This document shows, piece after piece, positions 1 to 5,419 of a stretch of DNA of 7,570 bases (positions are counted from its first letter, which is position 1; the number at the start of each line of letters is the position of its first letter). The translations under genes and the position numbers were made by a program. The stretch covers positions 1 to 7,570 of the forward strand of contig MHHD01000062.1 of NCBI GenBank assembly GCA_001805895.1, in the 5' to 3' direction. The stretch is from Omnitrophica WOR_2 bacterium RIFCSPLOWO2_12_FULL_51_8 (GTDB lineage Bacteria > Omnitrophota > Gorgyraeia > Gygaellales > Profunditerraquicolaceae). The notes under the pieces are model-generated. The model searched no databases, was not told the DNA's origin, and was given only the letters and a program-made list of their open reading frames with translations.

Positions 1-141
1 TATAAGCAGGCGGCGTCTAAGCAGCAGGGGCCAGGGCCGGGGGCGAAGCAGGAGCAGCCGCAGTCAGAACCTAAGGAAGATGCCAAGCCCAAAGATGACG
101 TTATTGACGCGGAGTTCAAAGAAGAGGACGATAAGAAATAG
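1..141 (+). CDS. dnaK: Chaperone DnaK (Hsp70), C-terminal tail only (5' partial)
   Basis: Frame 1 is open from the left edge for 46 codons to TAG at 139-141. It encodes a low-complexity linker rich in Gln, Pro, Gly and Lys, followed by an acidic end containing DDVIDAEFKEEDDKK. That ending closely matches the conserved C-terminal tail of bacterial DnaK (E. coli ends in a very similar DDVVDAEF motif), which contributes to client and cochaperone interactions. The ATPase and substrate-binding domains lie outside the window. dnaJ follows 68 bases downstream on the same strand, the classic dnaK-dnaJ order, which supports the call. The stop codon lies inside the first copy of an 11-base direct repeat. 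No heat-shock operator such as CIRCE is visible here, as expected this far from the operon promoter. Confidence 0.93.
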   Translation, partial: YKQAASKQQGPGPGAKQEQPQSEPKEDAKPKDDVIDAEFKEEDDKK

Positions 142-190
142 CGTATAGCGTAGAGCGGATAGCGTATAGGAAAAACAAAAACTATACGTT
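138..190. repeat. Short direct repeats and a hairpin in the dnaK-dnaJ spacer
   Basis: ATAGCGTATAG occurs exactly at 138-148 and again at 159-169, 21 bases apart, with a related TAGCGTAG at 146-153. The second copy also forms a hairpin: 161-169 pairs with 182-190 (9 pairs including one G-T), around a purine-rich 12-base loop at 170-181. The first copy covers the dnaK stop codon. The hairpin has no downstream T-tract, so it is not a standard terminator. It could modulate dnaJ expression or mark a dispersed repeat; neither is shown by the sequence. Confidence 0.6.
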
Positions 191-193
191 AAA

Positions 194-199
194 AAGAGG
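194..199 (+). promoter_or_regulatory. Ribosome binding site of dnaJ
   Basis: AAGAGG lies 10 bases before the GTG at 210. This supports GTG as the dnaJ start; the protein then begins MSTKRDYYEILGV, the usual J-domain beginning. Confidence 0.6.
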
Positions 200-209
200 T
201 TATTTTTAG

Positions 210-1367
210 GTGTCTACAAAACGCGATTATTACGAAATACTGGGCGTGAAGAAGAGCGCCTCTTTAGACGAAATAAAGAAGGCCTACCGGGAGATGGCCT
301 TGCGTTATCATCCCGACCGCGTGCCGCACGAGCAGAAAAAGGAAGCCGAAGAAAAATTTAAGGAAATCTCCGAAGCCTATGCGGTCTTATCCGATGTCCA
401 GAAACGCGCTTTATACGACCAATACGGGCACTCCGGTATAGACCAGAAATATGCCTATGAAGATATCTTTAAAGGCGCCGACTTCGGCAGCGTGTTCCAG
501 GACTTGGGGGATTTCGGCCTGGGCGGCGGGATGTTCGAGGAGATTTTTAGCGACCTGGGCTTTGATATCTTTGGCAGCGGCGCGCGGCGCTCAGCCGGCG
601 CCCGCCGCCGGGGGAGAGACCTGCAGATTGCCATAAGCATTACCCTTGAAGAGGCCGCTGCCGGCACAGAGAAGTTAATTAATGTCCCGCGCTATGAAGT
701 CTGCCCTGCTTGTTCCGGAAGCGGGGCAAAACCAGGGACGAGGAAGGTTACCTGTCCTCAATGTAAAGGTAAGGGCCGCACAGTAGTCTCTAACGGGTTT
801 TTTCAGCTGGCCCAGACCTGCCGGCGCTGCGGCGGCGAGGGCGCGGTAATCCAGGCCCCCTGTCCGGATTGCCGGGGGGAAGGCCGCGCCAGGGTTACCC
901 GTAAAATCAAAGTTAAGGTTCCTGCCGGCGTGGATACCGGCTCTTCTCTGCGCCTGCGCGGGGAGGGTGAAGCCGGCGCAACCGGCCACGGCGATTTGTA
1001 TGTGCTGATTGAAGTCGCGGCGCATAATATCTTTCAGCGGCATGGCAATGACATCCTCACCGGGATCGATATCAGCTTAAGCAAGGCAATCTTAGGCGGA
1101 GAGGTTGAAGTGAGAACGCTCGACGGCAGCGTGAGCATGAAGATTCCTCCCGGGACCCAGCCGGGAAAGATATTCCGGCTCAAGGAAAAGGGCATCCCGG
1201 ACCTGCATGGTCGGGATATCGGCGACGAATTGGTCAGGGTGAACGTGGAAATCCCCGCGCGTTTGAATAGCGAGCAGCGCCGGCTGATCGAGGAGTTCGC
1301 CAGGGCCTCGGGAGAGGAAGCGGAGAGGGAAAGCCTTGGCGACAGAATAAAAAAGGCGTTTAAATAA
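210..1367 (+). CDS. dnaJ: Chaperone protein DnaJ (Hsp40, type I)
   Basis: Cytosolic cochaperone that binds unfolded clients and stimulates the DnaK ATPase. At 385 residues it has the normal full length. Domains in order: J-domain at about 5-72 with the catalytic HPD at 34-36; a linker at about 75-135; a zinc-finger domain with all four CxxCxGxG repeats at 165-172 (CPACSGSG), 182-189, 204-211 and 218-225; then C-terminal beta-barrel client-binding domains and an alpha-helical, charged tail from about 351. No key residue is missing. The linker is unusual for a G/F region: it is rich in Phe and Asp with repeated D/E-I-F motifs (EDIF, EEIF, DIFG) but has only moderate Gly. The GTG start is chosen from the conserved N-terminus and the AAGAGG site. 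It follows dnaK by 68 bases, so cotranscription is likely. No grpE or hrcA is in view. Confidence 0.97.
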   Translation: MSTKRDYYEILGVKKSASLDEIKKAYREMALRYHPDRVPHEQKKEAEEKFKEISEAYAVLSDVQKRALYDQYGHSGIDQKYAYEDIFKGADFGSVFQDLGDFGLGGGMFEEIFSDLGFDIFGSGARRSAGARRRGRDLQIAISITLEEAAAGTEKLINVPRYEVCPACSGSGAKPGTRKVTCPQCKGKGRTVVSNGFFQLAQTCRRCGGEGAVIQAPCPDCRGEGRARVTRKIKVKVPAGVDTGSSLRLRGEGEAGATGHGDLYVLIEVAAHNIFQRHGNDILTGIDISLSKAILGGEVEVRTLDGSVSMKIPPGTQPGKIFRLKEKGIPDLHGRDIGDELVRVNVEIPARLNSEQRRLIEEFARASGEEAERESLGDRIKKAFK

Positions 1368-1397
1368 CATTTTAACAATACATGAAAAATCCTAAAT

Positions 1398-1491
1398 CCA
1401 AAATAAATCCCAAATCCCAATTTTGATTTTTGGATTTGGTAATTGGGATTTATTTGGTAGTATTGGTAGTATTTGAGATTGGGATTTATGG
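1398..1491. repeat. A/T-rich palindromic repeat element between dnaJ and the FmdB-like gene
   Basis: This fills most of the 145-base spacer. A perfect 13-base inverted repeat pairs 1401-1413 (AAATAAATCCCAA) with 1443-1455, extended by CC/GG at 1398-1399 and 1456-1457 past a one-base bulge. An alternative inner hairpin pairs CCAAATCC (1410-1417) with GGATTTGG (1432-1439). To the right is an exact tandem duplication of TTGGTAGTA (1454-1462 and 1463-1471). A further copy of TTGGGATTTAT lies at 1479-1489, matching 1443-1453. No T-tract follows the stem, so it is not a canonical intrinsic terminator. Nested and duplicated arms look like a dispersed palindromic (REP/MITE-like) repeat, but mobility is an inference. 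Confidence 0.7.
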
Positions 1492-1499
1492 TTATGATG

Positions 1500-1505
1500 A
1501 AGGAG
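1500..1505 (+). promoter_or_regulatory. Ribosome binding site of the FmdB-like gene
   Basis: AAGGAG with 7 bases to the GTG at 1513. It fixes GTG as the start, giving the typical family N-terminus MPTYEYECKSCGH. Confidence 0.8.
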
Positions 1506-1512
1506 CGATAAC

Positions 1513-1776
1513 GTGCCAACCTACGAATACGAATGCAAAAGCTGCGGCCATACTTTTGAGGCGTCCCAGAGTATCACCGCAAAGCCCTTGGAAAAATGCC
1601 CGCAGTGCCACCAACAGGTCAGGCGCCTGATCAGCGCCGGCGCGGGAATTATTTTTAAGGGCGCGGGATTTTACGCCACAGATTACCGCAAAAAATCCAA
1701 GAGCGAAAAAGAAGCAAAAGACGCCCCCTGCCATAAGGCGGCACCGGAATGTAAAACTTGCCCGCATGCCCAGTAA
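1513..1776 (+). CDS. FmdB-family zinc-ribbon protein
   Basis: An 87-residue protein beginning MPTYEYECKSCGHTFE, the signature of the FmdB/CxxC_CxxC_SSSS zinc-ribbon family. The zinc ribbon uses C8/C11 (CKSC) and C29/C32 (CPQC). It is followed by the family's conserved GIIFKGAGFYATDYRK segment at 45-60. The name comes from a putative regulator of formamidase in Methylophilus; a general molecular role for the family is not established, so regulation of a neighbour should not be assumed. The C-terminal tail is Lys/Glu-rich and ends with extra cysteines C73, C80 and C83 plus H74 and H85, which could form a second metal site. The last 11 bases overlap the VanZ-like gene, suggesting translational coupling. 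No promoter is evident in the spacer, so read-through from dnaKJ or a non-consensus promoter is possible. Confidence 0.88.
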   Translation: MPTYEYECKSCGHTFEASQSITAKPLEKCPQCHQQVRRLISAGAGIIFKGAGFYATDYRKKSKSEKEAKDAPCHKAAPECKTCPHAQ

Positions 1777-2167
1777 AGAAATCCCCGGTCTGATCTTGCT
1801 TTGGCTGCCCGTGTTGTGCTGCATGGCCCTGATCTTTTATGCCGGTTCGCTCCCTGCCGGGGATGTCCCGCCTTTATTTCCCTATCAGGACATCGTGTTT
1901 CATCTGGGGATTTATTTGATTTTGGGCCTGTGTTTCTGCCGCGCCCTGAAGACGGCGCTCCCGGAAACGGTTCCGGCAAAGGCCGTATCAATTACGGTTT
2001 TATTTATTATTTTTTATGGTATAACAGATGAGTTGCACCAGAGTTTCGTGCCGGGCCGGAGCCTTTCGGGGCTCGACGTATTCATTGACAGCCTGGGCGG
2101 CCTCTTGGGGAGCTTAATTTACCTTGCGCATAAATCATGGCGAAAATCAAACCCTTTCGGGCAATAA
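1766..2167 (+). CDS. VanZ-like family integral membrane protein
   Basis: A 133-residue protein with about four hydrophobic segments: roughly 9-27, 44-60, 73-88 and 103-121. It carries the VanZ-family signatures: QDIVFHLGIYLILG at 41-54, with conserved D42, H46 and Y50, and DELHQSFVPGR at 88-98 followed by the D-x-x-x-D-x-x-G pattern at 104-111. Length is normal for single-domain members. VanZ itself confers low-level teicoplanin resistance by an unclear mechanism. Most stand-alone homologues have no assigned function, and nothing here implies glycopeptide resistance (no vanHAX-type genes). The ATG is inside the end of the FmdB-like gene (11-base overlap) and has no good Shine-Dalgarno site, so coupling to upstream translation is likely. 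It overlaps the following DUF1015 gene by 31 bases. Confidence 0.87.
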   Translation: MPSKEIPGLILLWLPVLCCMALIFYAGSLPAGDVPPLFPYQDIVFHLGIYLILGLCFCRALKTALPETVPAKAVSITVLFIIFYGITDELHQSFVPGRSLSGLDVFIDSLGGLLGSLIYLAHKSWRKSNPFGQ

Positions 2168-3420
2168 TCTATAACCCGGAGAAAATCGCAGAGTTAACCA
2201 ACGTGGTCTGCCCGCCCTACGACGTGATTTCGCCTGCCCAGCAGAAATCGTATCATTCGGCATCCCCGCATAATTTTATCCATATCCTCCTTGGCCTGGA
2301 TAAACCGGGCGAAGACAAGTACCCGCGCGCGGCTGATTTTTTTCATTCCTGGCTTAAAGAAAGAATCCTCATCCGGGATGATCTTGAGTCCGTGTATTTT
2401 TATAGCCAGCAATATTATGTCCTGGGGGAAAAGAAGACACGCCAGGGCGTTATCTGCCTGCTGCGCCTGCCGGAAGGAGAGAAGACTGTTTTTGGCCACG
2501 AGCATACGCGGCTGGAGGCAAAGGAGGACCGCTACCGGCTGATCAAGGAGATAAAGGCTAACCTGAGCCCGATATTCGCTGTCTTTCAGGACAAACGGCG
2601 TTTGATTAAGCGGCTTTCTGACAAATACCTCCCGGGCGGCCCCCCTCCTTTTATCGATATCGTTGATCAAGAGAAGGTCAGGCACCAGTTATGGGGTTTG
2701 TCTTCTCCGGAAGCCGTCGCAGCCGTAAAAAACGCCATGGCGGAAGAAAATATTTTTATCGCTGACGGCCACCACCGTTATGAAGTTGCCTGCGCCTTCA
2801 GGGACGAGATGAAAGAGAAGGCAGGGGATAAATTTACCGGCGAAGAGGATTTCAATTACATTATGACTTATTTTACCAATACCGACCGCCGGGGCCTGAC
2901 GATTTTCCCTATCCATCGCCTATTCCAGGCAGAGGACGGGTTAGACAGACAGGCGCTGCAGACAAGGCTCAAAGGCTATTTTGACCTGGAGGAAGTCAGG
3001 GATAAGGATAAATTCTTCTTCCTGCTGAATAAGGCCGGCCGCACCGAGCACAGCATCGGGATGTATATGGAGAGAGAATTCTGGCTGCTGCGCCTGAAGA
3101 ACATAAAAATTTTAAATAAATTGATCCCCGACAAGCCGGAGAGTTACCGCTCGTTGGATGTCTGTATCCTGAATTACCTGATCTTTAAGAATATTCTGGG
3201 AGTGGAATCGGATAATAAGCGGCTGTTATGTTTCAGCCCCAACGTCGAAGAAATACTCAGCGGCGCAGAGGGGCGCGGAGGAAGGATTGCCTTCTTCCTG
3301 AACCCGGCTAAGATCGAGCAGATAATGGCGGTGGCTTTGTCCGGAGAAAAGATGCCGCCAAAATCCACATATTTTTACCCGAAGGTCTTATCCGGGCTGG
3401 TAATCCATAAACACGGATAG
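2137..3420 (+). CDS. DUF1015 family protein (COG4198-type), function unknown
   Basis: A 427-residue soluble protein with no signal peptide. The N-terminus MAKIKPFRAIIYNPEKI and the VVCPPYDVIS motif at 23-32 are hallmarks of DUF1015 and support the ATG start. Other conserved blocks are FGHEHT at 119-124, the His-rich DGHHRYEVA at 210-218, FPIHRLF at 257-263, and the C-terminal MPPKSTYFYPK at 406-416. Length is typical and the frame is intact. The DGHHR motif resembles the one in ParB/SerK-like folds, so nucleotide or phosphoryl chemistry is conceivable, but no reaction should be assigned. The start lies 31 bases inside the VanZ-like gene with no clear ribosome binding site, implying coupling. 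accD follows after 14 bases, so this gene, the FmdB-like gene, the VanZ-like gene and accD probably form one transcript. Confidence 0.92.
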   Translation: MAKIKPFRAIIYNPEKIAELTNVVCPPYDVISPAQQKSYHSASPHNFIHILLGLDKPGEDKYPRAADFFHSWLKERILIRDDLESVYFYSQQYYVLGEKKTRQGVICLLRLPEGEKTVFGHEHTRLEAKEDRYRLIKEIKANLSPIFAVFQDKRRLIKRLSDKYLPGGPPPFIDIVDQEKVRHQLWGLSSPEAVAAVKNAMAEENIFIADGHHRYEVACAFRDEMKEKAGDKFTGEEDFNYIMTYFTNTDRRGLTIFPIHRLFQAEDGLDRQALQTRLKGYFDLEEVRDKDKFFFLLNKAGRTEHSIGMYMEREFWLLRLKNIKILNKLIPDKPESYRSLDVCILNYLIFKNILGVESDNKRLLCFSPNVEEILSGAEGRGGRIAFFLNPAKIEQIMAVALSGEKMPPKSTYFYPKVLSGLVIHKHG

Positions 3421-3428
3421 GGGAGGGG
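3420..3428 (+). promoter_or_regulatory. Ribosome binding site of accD
   Basis: A G-rich GGGGAGGGG run begins on the last base of the DUF1015 stop codon and ends 6 bases before the GTG at 3435. It supports that start, which yields the short N-terminus preceding the zinc finger. Confidence 0.65.
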
Positions 3429-3434
3429 AAGGCC

Positions 3435-4274
3435 GTGGCTCTATTCGGCAAACCGAAATATACCATCGTCAGGCTGAGGAAAAGGGAGATACCCGACGGC
3501 CTCTGGACAAAGTGCGAGGAGTGCTCTGAGGTGCTCTACAATAAGGCCCTTGATGATAACCTGAAGGTCTGCGCCAAGTGCAATTACCACTTCGTGCTGG
3601 GCGCGTTTGAGCGGATAAATATTCTTTTAGATAAAGGGAGCTTCCTGGAATACGACAAGGAGATGGCATCCGTGGACCCGCTGGAATTCAAGGGCCCCAA
3701 GACCTATAAAGAAAAGCTAGTGGCGGACCAGAGCTCTACCGGTTTAAAAGACGCGGTTATCTCCGGCGAGGGCAAGCTCAATAATAAAAGAGTGGTGATT
3801 GCCGTTACCGATTCGCGTTTCATTATGGGGTCGATGGGGTCGGTGGTGGGAGAAAGGATTACCCGGGCGATTGAGGCCGCCACGGCAGAGAGGCTTCCTC
3901 TGATTATTGTCTCTGGTTCAGGCGGGGGCGCGCGGATGTACGAAGGGATGTTCAGCCTGATGCAGATGTCTAAAACCTGCGCCGCGCTCTCCTATTTTCA
4001 CCGCGCGGGCCTGCCCTTTATTTCCGTTTTGACCAACCCTACGATGGCCGGGGTAATGGCCTCTTTTGCCGGCATCGGCGATGTGATTATCGCCGAGCCC
4101 AGGGCCCTCATCGGTTTTACCGGCCCGCGGGTAATCGAACAGACTATCAGGCAGAAACTGCCGCCGGGCTTCCAACGTTCGGAGTTTCTCCTGGAGCACG
4201 GGCTGATCGATATGATCGTGCACCGCAAAAACATGCAGGCGACCTTAAGCCAATTGCTTGACTATCTATCTTGA
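3435..4274 (+). CDS. accD: Acetyl-CoA carboxylase carboxyltransferase subunit beta
   Basis: Beta subunit of the carboxyltransferase that moves CO2 from carboxybiotin to acetyl-CoA, giving malonyl-CoA, the first committed step of fatty-acid synthesis. At 279 residues it has the usual bacterial length. An N-terminal four-cysteine zinc finger (C27, C30, C46, C49; CxxC-x15-CxxC) is followed by the crotonase-like carboxyltransferase domain at about 80-275. That domain contains SGSGGGARMYEG at 160-171, NPTMAGVMASFAG at 201-213, and EPRALIGFTGPRVIEQT at 221-237. The KLPPGFQRSEFLLEHG block at 241-256 matches AccD almost perfectly. Compared from memory with E. coli AccD (SASGGARM, TDPTMGGV), the first glycine loop has one extra Gly and the second reads TNPTMAGV. 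The partner gene accA, and accB/accC, are not in the window. Confidence 0.97.
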   Translation: MALFGKPKYTIVRLRKREIPDGLWTKCEECSEVLYNKALDDNLKVCAKCNYHFVLGAFERINILLDKGSFLEYDKEMASVDPLEFKGPKTYKEKLVADQSSTGLKDAVISGEGKLNNKRVVIAVTDSRFIMGSMGSVVGERITRAIEAATAERLPLIIVSGSGGGARMYEGMFSLMQMSKTCAALSYFHRAGLPFISVLTNPTMAGVMASFAGIGDVIIAEPRALIGFTGPRVIEQTIRQKLPPGFQRSEFLLEHGLIDMIVHRKNMQATLSQLLDYLS

Positions 4275-4286
4275 GACGTATATAAT
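4258..4286 (+). promoter_or_regulatory. Near-consensus sigma-70 promoter upstream of the ABC ATPase gene
   Basis: A -35 box TTGACT (4258-4263) and a -10 box TATAAT (4281-4286) are separated by exactly 17 bases, the optimal spacing. The expected transcription start is near 4293, leaving a leader of about 20 bases that contains the ribosome binding site at 4298-4305. The -35 box and part of the spacer lie within the last codons of accD. This would separate the ABC ATPase and GGDEF genes from the upstream accD transcript, and predicts strong housekeeping expression. Confidence 0.8.
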
Positions 4287-4297
4287 GATAATTTAGA

Positions 4298-4305
4298 TGG
4301 AGGAA
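4298..4305 (+). promoter_or_regulatory. Ribosome binding site of the ABC ATPase gene
   Basis: TGGAGGAA with 7 bases to the ATG at 4313. It is the strongest Shine-Dalgarno site in the window and agrees with an independently transcribed gene. Confidence 0.85.
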
Positions 4306-4312
4306 TAAATAG

Positions 4313-5416
4313 ATGGCACAGGTAAGCTTGCGCAATGTTTCAAAGATTTTTTCCGGCAACGTCAAGGCGGTGGATAACGTCAATCTCGGCATCGAGAACA
4401 AGGAGTTTATGGTCCTGGTTGGGCCTTCGGGCTGCGGCAAATCCACCACTTTGCGTATGATCGCGGGGTTAGAAGAAATTACTTCGGGAGACATATATAT
4501 CGGCGATAAGATGGTTAATGACGTCCCGGCCAAGGATCGCGATATCGCCATGGTTTTTCAGAATTATGCCCTCTACCCGCATATGAGCGTGTTCGAGAAC
4601 ATGTCTTTCGGCCTGCGCCTGCGGCACCTGCCGAGGCAGGAGATCGCCCAGCGCGTCAATGAGGCCGCGGAGATCCTGGGCATCCGGCGCTATTTAAACC
4701 GTAAGCCCAAAGAGCTCTCCGGAGGGGAGAGGCAGCGCGTGGCGGTGGGCAGGGCGATCGTGCGCAAGCCGATGGCCTTTTTATTTGACGAGCCATTGAG
4801 CAACCTGGATGCCAAGATGCGCGTGCAGATGCGCACCGAGATCCACAAGCTGCATATCCGCCTGCAGACCACCATCATCTATGTCACTCACGATCAAGTT
4901 GAAGCGATGACCATGGGAGACCGCATCGCGGTAATGAAAGACGGCTTGCTCCAGCAGGTGGCCGATCCGATTTCCGTTTACGACCACCCCACGAATAAAT
5001 TCGTCGCCGAGTTTATCGGCTCTCCCCCGATGAACTTTATGCGCGGCAGGGTAATCAGGAAGAACGGCAAGATTTATTTTGATGAATCCAAGTTCCGGGT
5101 GAAAATGGTGGAGGCGATGTACGAAAAAATGCTCCCTTACGACGGCAAAGAGGTAATTTTCGGTATCCGCTCCGAAGATATTTACGATAAGCTTTTTGTT
5201 TCCGAGGCGCCGCCGGAGAATGTCGTCAGGTCCAAGTGCGAGGTATACGAGCCCATGGGTTCGGAGGTCTACCTGTACCTTAATACCGGCAAGCACACCT
5301 TTATTGCCCGCGTGGGCGCGCATGACCGGCCGAAGGTCAACCAGGATATGGACCTGGTCTTTGATATGAGCAATGTCCATTTCTTTGATCAGGATACGGA
5401 AGAGACTATTGTCTAA
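4313..5416 (+). CDS. ugpC: ABC transporter ATP-binding protein, MalK/UgpC/MsmX type (orphan)
   Basis: Cytoplasmic ATPase of a carbohydrate-uptake ABC importer (CUT1 type), 367 residues, the standard family length. The nucleotide-binding domain has Walker A GPSGCGKST at 37-45, Q-loop Q83, signature LSGGERQR at 135-142, Walker B AFLFDEP at 155-161, D-loop SNLD at 163-166 and switch His H193. All catalytic positions are intact. The C-terminal part, from about 235, is a TOBE/MalK regulatory region with the typical FIGSPPMNF (234-242) and GIRSEDI (284-290) motifs. No permease or solute-binding gene is adjacent. Family members such as MsmX in Bacillus energise several separately encoded sugar importers, so this may be a shared ATPase. 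The substrate cannot be told; the ugpC symbol reflects family naming only. It has its own strong promoter and ribosome site, and the downstream GGDEF gene starts 3 bases after its stop in the same frame. Confidence 0.94.
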   Translation: MAQVSLRNVSKIFSGNVKAVDNVNLGIENKEFMVLVGPSGCGKSTTLRMIAGLEEITSGDIYIGDKMVNDVPAKDRDIAMVFQNYALYPHMSVFENMSFGLRLRHLPRQEIAQRVNEAAEILGIRRYLNRKPKELSGGERQRVAVGRAIVRKPMAFLFDEPLSNLDAKMRVQMRTEIHKLHIRLQTTIIYVTHDQVEAMTMGDRIAVMKDGLLQQVADPISVYDHPTNKFVAEFIGSPPMNFMRGRVIRKNGKIYFDESKFRVKMVEAMYEKMLPYDGKEVIFGIRSEDIYDKLFVSEAPPENVVRSKCEVYEPMGSEVYLYLNTGKHTFIARVGAHDRPKVNQDMDLVFDMSNVHFFDQDTEETIV

Positions 5417-5419
5417 CCC

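Noticed and set aside
161..190. Hairpin in the dnaK-dnaJ spacer as a transcription terminator
   Set aside because: A/T-rich 9-pair stem with a G-T pair, a 12-base loop, and A-rich rather than T-rich sequence downstream.
1473..1498. TTGAGA/TATGAT pair as a promoter for the FmdB-like gene
   Set aside because: The spacer is only 14 bases and the predicted transcript start would fall on the ribosome binding site.
1034..1519. A 161-codon minus-strand open frame spanning the dnaJ end and the spacer
   Set aside because: Antisense to dnaJ, and its start region is translated from the palindromic repeat (Asn/Tyr/Gln-rich, low complexity). No ribosome site or family resemblance.
1430..1630. A plus-strand 66-codon open frame across the spacer and the FmdB-like start
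   Set aside because: Begins in the repeat element and continues out of frame through the FmdB-like gene, which has the better ribosome site and clear zinc-ribbon motifs.
1766..2167. VanZ-like gene as evidence of glycopeptide resistance
   Set aside because: Only the generic VanZ fold is recognisable and no van operon genes are nearby; most stand-alone homologues are not resistance genes.
2194..2685. A 163-codon minus-strand open frame opposite the DUF1015 gene
   Set aside because: Fully antisense to a conserved protein with intact motifs; no recognisable domain.
4781..5380. A 199-codon open frame on the minus strand opposite the ABC ATPase gene
   Set aside because: It lies wholly antisense to a gene with every ABC motif intact and its translation shows no recognisable domain. 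It is a by-product of codon bias.
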